DNA of 11,708 nucleotides from an uncultured Clostridia bacterium. Lineage in GTDB: Bacteria; Bacillota; Clostridia; Oscillospirales; Acutalibacteraceae. Positions 5,910 through 11,708 of this stretch are shown here, one piece after another. Location: positions 1 through 11,708 of the forward strand of contig CANOFK010000013.1 in NCBI GenBank assembly GCA_947565265.1, in the 5' to 3' direction. The position numbers were made by a program, and so were the translations under genes. The notes beneath the pieces were generated by a model. The model did no database searches. It had not been told where the DNA came from and saw nothing but the letters and a program-made list of their open reading frames with translations. Position 1 is the first letter of the stretch. The number at the start of each line of letters is the position of its first letter.

Positions 5910-6896
5910 TTATCCCAGCCGCAGGTCGGCGCAAAAACAGGTGACAAGCAGTTGGGGGTTGGCGTTGCGCTCCAGCCGCTGACGGTATACCTCCATCAGC
6001 GCGGCCAGGCGCGTCAGCCGGGCAAGGGGCTGGCTGCTTAGGCGGCGGGCGGTTTCCGGCGCGCCGCTCAGGGTTCCCGTGCCGCCACAGCGTAGCAGGC
6101 AGGCGTCCCGGAAGAGTAGTTCCAGTTTGGCCAGCACCTGCCGGAAAAGCGCGGGTTTTCCCGGCAGCGGGACGGCTGCCTTGAGCATAGGGTCCCCCCC
6201 TGGGGCCAGGATAGCCCCGGCCAATTCTATCGCGATCTGCATAGCCTGTCCCACGCCGCTATCCGCTGCCAACCCCGCCTGCATACGGCCCAGGTTCCCG
6301 CCGCAAAGGGCGGCCAGGGCCTGCGCCTGCTCCTGTGTGACAGGTTGCCGGTGGGCCAGCCACCTTGCAGCCTCCTCCTCTGGTGGGGGCTGCAAGGTGT
6401 ATATCTGGGAACGGGAACGGATGGTGGGCAGAAGGGACTGGGCGTTTATGCACACCATCAGGAAGATGACCCCCTGGGGAGGCTCTTCAATAAGTTTGAG
6501 CAGCTTGTTTTGTACGATGGCGGTGGTCTGCTCCTGCAACTCCAAAATAAAAACATTCCGCTCCCCTTCTACCGGGGCCCGGCTGGCCTGCTCGGCCAGT
6601 TTGCGTATAGTTTCTACCCGCAGGGGTTTGGCCCTGTCGGCGGGGTTTTCGTTTGCCACCAGGTGTATGTCCGGGTGAGAGCCCGCCTGGGCCCGGATGC
6701 AGCCGGGGCACTGGCCGCAGGGGGCCTCCCCCGGCCGGTGGCAGACCAAAGCCTGGGCCAGCAGCCGGGCAAAGGTGTGCCGGCCCGTGCCGGCCTCGCC
6801 CTGTAAAATGACCGCGTGGGGAAAACGCCCGGAGGCAAAAGCGGCGGAAAGGGCCTCCTTAACAGGCTCGTTGCCCAGAAAACCGGGGAATTCCAT
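5910..6896 (-). CDS. holB: DNA polymerase III delta' subunit (HolB)
   Basis: Delta' is the stator of the clamp loader that opens the beta clamp onto primed DNA. The 328-residue product starts with FPGFLGNEPVKEAL, then has the P-loop-like GEAGTGRHT (33-41), a Zn-binding set of Cys 52, 60, 63 and 66, and NKLLKLIEEPPQ in the AAA+ core. The canonical P-loop Lys is Arg39, and the SRC motif reads SRS; both fit a subunit that does not hydrolyse ATP. A helical C-terminal clamp-loader collar follows. The ATG at 6896 comes seven bases after the darA stop, with a purine-rich AAGGG overlapping that stop, so translation is likely coupled. The position between darA and ricT is the same as in B. subtilis, without yaaR. 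Confidence 0.95.
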   Translation of the reverse strand: MEFPGFLGNEPVKEALSAAFASGRFPHAVILQGEAGTGRHTFARLLAQALVCHRPGEAPCGQCPGCIRAQAGSHPDIHLVANENPADRAKPLRVETIRKLAEQASRAPVEGERNVFILELQEQTTAIVQNKLLKLIEEPPQGVIFLMVCINAQSLLPTIRSRSQIYTLQPPPEEEAARWLAHRQPVTQEQAQALAALCGGNLGRMQAGLAADSGVGQAMQIAIELAGAILAPGGDPMLKAAVPLPGKPALFRQVLAKLELLFRDACLLRCGGTGTLSGAPETARRLSSQPLARLTRLAALMEVYRQRLERNANPQLLVTCFCADLRLG

Positions 6897-6903
6897 GCCG
6901 CCC

Positions 6904-7227
6904 TTATACCTTCTCGAACCGGTCTACATTTAGCACAAAGATGGTGGAACCACCCACCGTTACCTCAACGGGGAAAGAGGAGTACATACCCACCTCCATC
7001 GTGGAGGAATGGGGGACGATCTGGGTGCGGCGGCTGCTGTATTTGGAAATAATGCCGATGACTTCGTCTACCTTTTCGTCCTCTACGCCGGAAATAAAGG
7101 TGGTGTTGCCGGCCATGAGAAAGCCGCCGGTGGTAGCCAGTTTTGTAACTGAAAAGCCCTCGCGGGTCAAAGCGGAGGACACGGCCCCGCTGTCGTCATT
7201 GCTCACAATGGCCAGGATCAGTTTCAT
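6904..7227 (-). CDS. darA: c-di-AMP-binding PII-like protein DarA (YaaQ)
   Basis: DarA is a small trimeric PII-like signal protein that binds cyclic di-AMP. The 107-residue product matches the usual length (about 109). It begins MKLILAIVSNDD, has the PII-type first strand and helix, TKLATTGGFLMAGNTTF with the conserved T-GGFL-GNTT block that lines the ligand pocket, and ends in GGSTIFVLNVDRFEKV. I chose the ATG at 7227 because AAAGGGG is about eight bases upstream; a start at 7293 would add 22 unrelated residues. It leads directly into holB. An extended -10 lies about 100 bases upstream. Confidence 0.95.
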   Translation of the reverse strand: MKLILAIVSNDDSGAVSSALTREGFSVTKLATTGGFLMAGNTTFISGVEDEKVDEVIGIISKYSSRRTQIVPHSSTMEVGMYSSFPVEVTVGGSTIFVLNVDRFEKV

Positions 7228-7327
7228 GTTGATTTCCCCTTTCAGTTTATGTGGGAATGGCTCCTGGGGCTGTTTCCCGCAAAATGGGGGCATAACAGCG
7301 GCAGGAGGGAGATAGTTTAATTGATTT

Positions 7328-7336
7328 ATTTTAACA
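7328..7336 (-). promoter_or_regulatory. Possible extended -10 promoter for darA
   Basis: On minus, TGTTAAAAT (7336-7328) has the TGn plus TAAAAT form of the better supported promoters in this window. No good -35 is present 16-18 bases upstream. It would give darA-holB-ricT a leader of about 95 bases and a start independent of the symporter gene. The same bases form a small ATTTTA/TAAAAT inverted repeat with 7347-7352. Confidence 0.35.
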
Positions 7337-7353
7337 CAGTTTGCGGTAAAATA

Positions 7354-8691
7354 CTAGCCCTTTTTGGAATTTTCGGCGAAAAAGCTGTGGGGCGGGCCTG
7401 CCATGGCCTTAACGGCCCATCCCAGGGCAATCAGGTTGGGAATTGCCATCAGGCCGTTGAAGGCGTCCCCCAATTGAAACACCACCTGCAACGGGGCAAC
7501 ACAGCCTATAACGGCGGCCAGGGCGGCGGCCAGCGGGTAGGCCCACTGGTACCGGCCGCGGGTAAGGTATAGCAATGCCTCACGGCCATAACAGCACCAG
7601 GCGACGACGGTTGCCAGCGCAAACAGGGCGGTACAAAGGGATACGGCCCCGCCGCCCCAACTGCCAAGGGCGGAGCGGTAGGCGTAAAAGGTCAGCGCAG
7701 CGCCTTCCAGCGCGGGGGGGCGGCTGCATAAAATGCACAGGCCGGTAACGGTGCACATTACGATGGTGTCGGCAAATACCTGAAAAATGCCCAGGCAGCC
7801 CAATTCCTCCAGAGAGCGGCCTTTTACGCCCTCGTAGGCAAAGGCGGCGCTGCCCAGCCCGGCCTCATTGGTAAACACGCCACGGGCTACGCCGGTGCGC
7901 ATGGCAATAAACATACCCGCTACGCCACCCGCCCCGGCCCGCAGGGAAAACGCGCTTTCGAATATGCTGCTGATGGCGCCGGGCAGGTTGGCCCGGTAGA
8001 CGAACAGGACCCCCAGCGATGCCCCCAAAAACAGGAGGGTCATGGCGGGCACCAGCTTTTCGGTGATTTTGATCGCAAAGCCCAGCCCGCCCCTGGCCAC
8101 AAAAAATACCAACAGCCCGGCGCCGGCAGCGGCCAGGGGCGCCGGTAAGCCCAGGCTGCTACAGGCCGCCGCAAGGGCGTGGGTCTGCGCCATATTGCCC
8201 ATGCCTAAAGACGACAGGCAGCAGCCGGCAGCGTAAATGGCAGCCAGGGCGCCCCCAAAACGCCCGGCTTTCTCTATGTAATGCAGGGGGCCTGCGGTAT
8301 TTGGGCGGCGTTTGCCGCCTCGGCAACGGTATAGGGCGGCAAAGTAATTCTCTGCAAACACCGTCATCATGCCCAACGTGGCCGAGGCGCACATCCAGAA
8401 AAGCGCCCCCGGCCCTCCGGCGGTAATAGCGGCCGCAACCCCAACGATGTTCCCCGTGCCGATGGATCCGGCCAGCGCGGCGGTAAGGGCCTGGAAACCC
8501 GATACCCCCTGCCCGGCCTGGCGGCTGCCGCCCAGAGCGGCCTTTAGCCAGCGGCCCGCGTGCAATAGCTGGTAAAAGCAGCTTTGGTACGAAAAGTAAG
8601 CACCTGCGGCCAAAATTGCCCCCAGCACGTGCCAGCCAAACAGGCAGGTGCACAGGGCCTCCAGCGCCTGGTCAAACGCCTGCATCGGCAT
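7354..8691 (-). CDS. AGCS family amino acid (alanine/glycine):sodium symporter
   Basis: The 445-residue integral membrane protein imports small neutral amino acids, usually alanine or glycine, with sodium. Family signatures are AGSIGTGNIVGVAAA with GGPGA (74-96), GMGNMAQ in the middle and FTNEAGLGSA in the second half. About ten or eleven hydrophobic helices are visible, and the length fits the family. The start at 8691 overlaps the end of the upstream amidase-like gene by 20 bases and has no good Shine-Dalgarno, as does the nearby ATG at 8685, so translation probably depends on re-initiation after the upstream gene. The substrate is inferred from the family only. Confidence 0.92.
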   Translation of the reverse strand: MPMQAFDQALEALCTCLFGWHVLGAILAAGAYFSYQSCFYQLLHAGRWLKAALGGSRQAGQGVSGFQALTAALAGSIGTGNIVGVAAAITAGGPGALFWMCASATLGMMTVFAENYFAALYRCRGGKRRPNTAGPLHYIEKAGRFGGALAAIYAAGCCLSSLGMGNMAQTHALAAACSSLGLPAPLAAAGAGLLVFFVARGGLGFAIKITEKLVPAMTLLFLGASLGVLFVYRANLPGAISSIFESAFSLRAGAGGVAGMFIAMRTGVARGVFTNEAGLGSAAFAYEGVKGRSLEELGCLGIFQVFADTIVMCTVTGLCILCSRPPALEGAALTFYAYRSALGSWGGGAVSLCTALFALATVVAWCCYGREALLYLTRGRYQWAYPLAAALAAVIGCVAPLQVVFQLGDAFNGLMAIPNLIALGWAVKAMAGPPHSFFAENSKKG

Positions 8692-9175
8692 ACAGGAAAC
8701 CCGCGGCGGCTTTGGCTAGGCCAACCGCAATGGGGAGGATGCTGCTGGTGAGCCAGGCCTCGTCCTGGGGGTTGTCATGGTAGCCCAGTTGGATCAACAG
8801 GGCAGGGGCCTTTGCGTCCCGTAGTTCCTCGCGGGCGGGGGTAGGCGCGGCCTCAACCAGTTCAGGTTGGGGGTAGATTGCCTGAAGGGCTGCCGTGAAA
8901 ATCCCGGCGGCCTGTTTGGCGGAGGGGCTGTAGGCGTAGTAGGACAGGCCCGCGCCTTTGATCCTGGCCTGCATCTCCGCGGGGGCGGCGTGGCTGGACA
9001 GGTATAGCCACAGCCCGCAGCCGGGGGGCGGGCTGCCGCCCAGTACACAGTCTATACCGTGGCCGGCCAGTTCCTTTTTCATGGCGGCAGCCAGCTTGTG
9101 CATCCAATATGCCTCGTCGCCGCCGTTGGGGTAGGGGGAGGGGCGGGAGGAGGGTTTTAGATATAGTTTTGGCAT
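8672..9175 (-). CDS. Amidase_3-type N-acetylmuramoyl-L-alanine amidase relative, probably inactive
   Basis: The 167-residue protein resembles the short clostridial amidase_3 proteins that cleave the lactyl-peptide bond of peptidoglycan: MPKLYLKPSS, GGDEAYWMHKLAAAM (18-32), LYLSSHAAP (57-65), and PALLIQLGYHDNP (124-136). From memory these relatives read LALHSNAAP and VLIEVAYHDNP. Against them the Zn-ligand His is Ser60 (a His lies two residues on, at 62), and the catalytic Glu is Gln129. Glu21 is kept. The middle is also somewhat short. There is no signal peptide, although relatives often lack one too. GGAGG is five bases before the ATG at 9175. It lies 44 bases after the deacetylase and overlaps the symporter. 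It may be a non-catalytic wall-binding protein, or an enzyme with shifted ligands. Confidence 0.78.
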   Translation of the reverse strand: MPKLYLKPSSRPSPYPNGGDEAYWMHKLAAAMKKELAGHGIDCVLGGSPPPGCGLWLYLSSHAAPAEMQARIKGAGLSYYAYSPSAKQAAGIFTAALQAIYPQPELVEAAPTPAREELRDAKAPALLIQLGYHDNPQDEAWLTSSILPIAVGLAKAAAGFLYADAGV

Positions 9176-9219
9176 GGGAACCTCCGTACAAATGATAGGG
9201 TGGAAGGGAACGGGCAGGC

Positions 9220-10095
9220 TTATTGCAGGCCCATCCGTTGCTCGAAGAAGGCCGCGCTGCTCATCCCCGACGGGCGCAGGTACCGGCCTAGGCCGTACAG
9301 CGACTGCCCGTCCCTGGTGATGTGGTTTAGCTTTTCCCGGCAGATCAGCGTAGCCTGGAAACCCAGCCCCCTGACCACCTCCCCCGTGCTCTCGCTGACC
9401 GCGCCAAAGGGGTACACAAAGGTGCTGGGGCGGCGGCCCAGGTGCTCTTCAAAGGTGTTTTGCGCTTTCAGGATATCCGCCGAAATACGGGCCTGATAGG
9501 CTGTTTCCTCTTCGCCGGGGCGTTTTTGCACGCCCTGGGCGCCGCCGCGCTTTTCGTGCAGGTTATAGCTGTGGTTCTGCACCTCAACCAGGCCGGAATC
9601 GGCCATTTCCTTCAGTTGTGCCCAGGTGGCATGGGTATAGTAGGCGTTGGTTTCCCCGGTTTCGCTGTAGGTATCGGCCCAGCGGCCAATGGGGGAGATA
9701 ACGAACTTGCAGCTATATTGCCGGGCAATGGAAAAGGCATAGAGATAGTTGTTATAGTACCCGTCGTCAAAGGTGAGCAGGATGGGCTTTTCCGGCAGTT
9801 CGCCCCCCTTTGTGTAGGCGATCAGGTCTTCCATCAGGATGGTGGTGTAGCCGTGCTTTTTCAGGTATTGCAGGTCACTCTCAAATTCAGCCGGGGATAT
9901 GACATACTGGCCGTGGCGGGCCTCGTCCTTTAACAGGGCGTGGTACATCACAACGGGGATATCGACCCCTTCCACAGCCATAGCGCTGGCGGTTACCGCT
10001 ACAGCGGTGCCCACGGCCAGCGCCACCAGGCCCAGAATAGCCCGCCAGTCCAGCTTTAGCAGGATGTAGAGCCGTTTTCCCTTCTGCCTGCCCAT
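9220..10095 (-). CDS. Membrane-anchored polysaccharide deacetylase (NodB domain)
   Basis: This 291-residue protein has a basic N-terminus, one membrane helix (about 18-38) and a NodB-type carbohydrate esterase 4 domain facing outward. Motif 1 is TFDDG (108-112), with catalytic base and metal Asp; motif 2 is HSYNLH (175-180), the two metal His; motif 3 is YPFG (228-231). VVMYHALL (48-55) is the usual lead-in of peptidoglycan or spore-type deacetylases such as the PdaA/YjeA group. It probably removes acetyl groups from wall glycans; the exact substrate is unknown. AGGAGG stands seven bases before the ATG at 10095. It is the first gene of the minus-strand group, divergent from the HAD gene. No clear promoter pair was found for it. 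Confidence 0.92.
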   Translation of the reverse strand: MGRQKGKRLYILLKLDWRAILGLVALAVGTAVAVTASAMAVEGVDIPVVMYHALLKDEARHGQYVISPAEFESDLQYLKKHGYTTILMEDLIAYTKGGELPEKPILLTFDDGYYNNYLYAFSIARQYSCKFVISPIGRWADTYSETGETNAYYTHATWAQLKEMADSGLVEVQNHSYNLHEKRGGAQGVQKRPGEEETAYQARISADILKAQNTFEEHLGRRPSTFVYPFGAVSESTGEVVRGLGFQATLICREKLNHITRDGQSLYGLGRYLRPSGMSSAAFFEQRMGLQ

Positions 10096-10203
10096 GCGCC
10101 CGCCTCCTGTCCTGGTTTTTGCCTGTTTTATTTATAAGCGGGCGGGCGATGAAATATTCTGCCCCGTTCTTGCAAAATTTATTGTGATTTGTTGGTTTTC
10201 ATG

Positions 10204-10232
10204 TGGAAATATTTGCAAACTCATGGTAGAAT
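10204..10232 (+). promoter_or_regulatory. Extended -10 promoter of the HAD phosphatase gene
   Basis: TGGAAA (10204-10209; four of six -35 matches), a 17-base spacer, then TAGAAT (10227-10232) preceded by TG plus one base. Transcription would start near 10240, leaving a leader of about 45 bases. The rest of the 190-base divergent region (10096-10285) holds the two ribosome binding sites and AT-rich DNA; no clear operator is seen. Confidence 0.6.
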
Positions 10233-10285
10233 GGAGAAGATATTGGCCTTGCGCCCTGCTGCGGGCCGGGAAAGAGGGGAACCCT

Positions 10286-11122
10286 GTGAAAACACTGTAT
10301 ATCAGCGACTTAGACGGCACTTTGCTGGGCCGGGACGACCGCTTGCCGCCCTTTACAGCCGAAACGCTGAACCGGCTGATAGGCCGGGGGATGCGGTTTA
10401 CTTTTGCCACGGCCCGTTCGTGGCATTCTGCCCATAAGGTGGCAGCGGGGCTTTCCCCCGGCCTGCCTTGGATCGTGCACAACGGGGCGTTTTTGGTAGA
10501 AGGGGCCACCGGGGCCCGGCGGGACGGGCAGTTTTTTACGCCGGGCCAGCGGGCGGAGATACTGGCCGCCGCGCGGGAACAGGATATTTGGCCACTTGTA
10601 TACGCCGTGCTGGAGGGCCGGGAACGGGTGATGTATATGGCAGAGCCCGGCAGGCCCAGGCATCCGGGTATGGAGCACTACCTGCAAACCCGTAGGGATG
10701 ACCCCCGCCTGCTGCCGGTAACGGACCCGGCAGAGTTTTTCCAGGGGGAAACCTATTATTTTACCTTTATTGACGGCCAGGGGCCGCTGGCGCCCCTTTG
10801 GGAGCGGCTAGGCGGGCTCGGCTGGCTCAACGGCACCTTTCAGCAGGAGCTTTACCGCACGGAATACTGGTTGGAGCTGACAGCCCAGGGGGCCACGAAA
10901 GCCCAGGCGGCCCTGCGGCTGAAGGAAGAACTGGGCTGTGACAGGCTGGTGGCCTTTGGGGACGCCATGAATGACCTGCCGCTGTTCGCCGTGGCGGACG
11001 AAAGCTATGCGGTAGCCAACGCGATGGAGCCGGTGAAAGCGGCGGCTACCGGGGTCATCGGCAGCAATGGGGAGGATGGTGTGGCCAGATTTTTGCTGGC
11101 AAATGAGGAGGGGCGTTTATGA
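10286..11122 (+). CDS. Cof-type HAD family phosphatase
   Basis: The 278-residue protein is a haloacid dehalogenase hydrolase of the Cof/IIB type, which removes phosphate from sugar phosphates, flavin or other small metabolites in the cytosol. All four motifs are present: SDLDGTLL (7-14, nucleophile Asp8 and acid Asp10), TFATAR (motif II Thr), Lys in GATKAQA (motif III) and FGDAMNDLPLF (motif IV acidic pair). The cap domain lies between motifs II and III. The frame is open from 10094, but GTG at 10286 is the better start: AAAGAGGGG lies just upstream, the promoter sits at 10204-10232, and family homology begins at KTLYISDLDG. The stop overlaps the next gene by ATGA. The substrate cannot be told. 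Confidence 0.92.
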   Translation: MKTLYISDLDGTLLGRDDRLPPFTAETLNRLIGRGMRFTFATARSWHSAHKVAAGLSPGLPWIVHNGAFLVEGATGARRDGQFFTPGQRAEILAAAREQDIWPLVYAVLEGRERVMYMAEPGRPRHPGMEHYLQTRRDDPRLLPVTDPAEFFQGETYYFTFIDGQGPLAPLWERLGGLGWLNGTFQQELYRTEYWLELTAQGATKAQAALRLKEELGCDRLVAFGDAMNDLPLFAVADESYAVANAMEPVKAAATGVIGSNGEDGVARFLLANEEGRL

Positions 11123-11646
11123 AAGCTTTGATCCACATACTGCGGGGGATTTTGGCGCTGGTATGGGTACTGCTGTTGGGGCTGAATATCCGGCTATATG
11201 TGGGCGAAACCGTGGAGGGGCATACCCCGCCCCAACTGGGGAGCTGGGCCTTTTGGACGGTGGAGGATATGGCCATGGAGCCGGCCTATGCCGAAGGGGA
11301 CCTGCTGCTGGTGGAGATGGGCCGTGCCGGGGAACCCGGCCAGGCGGTGCTGGTACGCACAGAGGAAGGGCTTGCGCTGCGCAGGATCATCGGCACCTCA
11401 GAAGGGCAGTTCATTTTGAAAAGCGACGGCGCGGAGGACAGCGGCTTTGTAGACCCCCAGGCCGTAGTGGGGATATCTGGCGCGTATTTGCCCGGCTGTG
11501 GGCAGGCAGCGGCATTTTTGCGCAGCTTGCTAGGGATCGTGGTGGTTTTCCTGGCCGGGCTGGTGTTGCTTGTACTGCCTGGCGTTATGCCGCGGCCCGC
11601 CAAGCAGCGCCCCCAACCGCGCGGGGGATATGCGCAGCGGCATTAG
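11119..11646 (+). CDS. Signal peptidase I-like (SipW-type) membrane protein lacking the catalytic serine
   Basis: The 175-residue protein has membrane helices at about 9-27 and 134-157 around an S26-peptidase-like extracytoplasmic domain. The block TVEDMAMEPAYAEGDLLLV (47-65) aligns with the T-V-L-S-G-S-M-E-P of SipW-type signal peptidases, and LALRRIIG (85-92) with their THRII. FILKSDG and YLPGCG match later parts of the fold. The nucleophile Ser of the SMEP motif is Ala52 (codon GCC at 11272), and the general-base position (His in SipW, Lys in bacterial LepB) is Arg88. It is therefore predicted not to be a peptidase. The ATG overlaps the HAD stop by four bases, so the two are translated together. 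The Pro/Arg-rich C-terminal tail is probably cytoplasmic. It could be a regulator, chaperone-like membrane protein or decaying enzyme. Confidence 0.78.
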   Translation: MKALIHILRGILALVWVLLLGLNIRLYVGETVEGHTPPQLGSWAFWTVEDMAMEPAYAEGDLLLVEMGRAGEPGQAVLVRTEEGLALRRIIGTSEGQFILKSDGAEDSGFVDPQAVVGISGAYLPGCGQAAAFLRSLLGIVVVFLAGLVLLVLPGVMPRPAKQRPQPRGGYAQRH

Positions 11647-11708
11647 AGTCTGCTTTAAAACGCCGAAACGCCGTCTATTTTGCCCCAAAACGGTGCTTTC
11701 TGTGTCAA
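11647..11708. other. Right edge without a gene; tandem 8-bp repeat
   Basis: The last 62 bases show no start with a ribosome binding site. AAACGCCG occurs twice in tandem (11658-11673). No convincing terminator follows the signal-peptidase-like gene: the only stem (GCCGT with ACGGT) is weak and lacks a T-run. Confidence 0.3.

Noticed and set aside
6079..6678. 199-codon plus-strand frame opposite holB
   Set aside because: Antisense to a clear HolB; Ser/Arg-rich with no domain.
10094..10285. N-terminal extension of the HAD protein
   Set aside because: The extension overlaps the promoter and the divergent deacetylase start, and the family begins after the GTG at 10286.

Overview
The window looks like a chromosomal segment of a G+C-rich, Gram-positive member of the Bacillota, probably a clostridium of the Oscillospiraceae/Ruminococcaceae kind. 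The strongest evidence is a minus-strand run, in the order darA, holB, ricT, (ferredoxin), trmN6, rsmI. It matches the Bacillus subtilis yaaQ-yaaR-holB-yaaT-yabA-yabB-yazA-yabC-abrB neighbourhood, with yaaR, yabA and yazA missing. Purine-rich ribosome binding sites of the AGGAGG type, sigma-70-like promoters with TGn-TAGAAT -10 boxes, and a clostridial-style wall amidase relative fit this. No species can be named from the sequence alone.

Layout. Bases 3-1247 (+) are the 3' part of a secreted, membrane-anchored surface protein: end of a signal peptide, cohesin-like domain, cadherin-like domain, Pro/Thr stalk, transmembrane anchor. Bases 1306-1486 hold a decayed fragment of an IS5-type transposase. 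The convergent nucleoside phosphorylase gene (1457-2257, -) runs into this fragment and borrows its last codons and stop from it. A ribbon-helix-helix regulator (2318-2743, -) lies upstream of the phosphorylase. Its sigma-70 promoter (TTGACA-17-TATTAT) carries a near-perfect 40-bp palindrome over the -10, and its -35 overlaps the rsmI stop codon. Next come rsmI and trmN6 (ATGA overlap), a 2[4Fe-4S] ferredoxin with its own promoter and terminator, ricT, holB and darA. Upstream of darA is an envelope-flavoured group, also on minus: polysaccharide deacetylase, amidase-3-like protein and AGCS amino acid/sodium symporter. After a divergent intergenic region, a Cof-type HAD phosphatase and a signal-peptidase-like membrane protein overlap by ATGA on the plus strand.

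How the genes work together. The core cluster covers replication (HolB), c-di-AMP signalling (DarA), RNA metabolism (RicT) and RNA methylation (TrmN6 on tRNA, RsmI on 16S rRNA). The regulator and phosphorylase probably form an autoregulated two-gene unit. The left surface protein, the deacetylase, the amidase relative and the signal-peptidase relative all act at the envelope.

I do not see a clear unknown defence or mobile system. The points most worth a second look are: two envelope proteins of enzyme families that appear to lack catalytic residues (signal peptidase Ser to Ala; amidase Glu to Gln and His shifted), the RHH operator-promoter built into the rsmI end, the transposon scar forming the phosphorylase C-terminus, the ferredoxin inserted in the ricT cluster, and mutually exclusive hairpins between holB and ricT.
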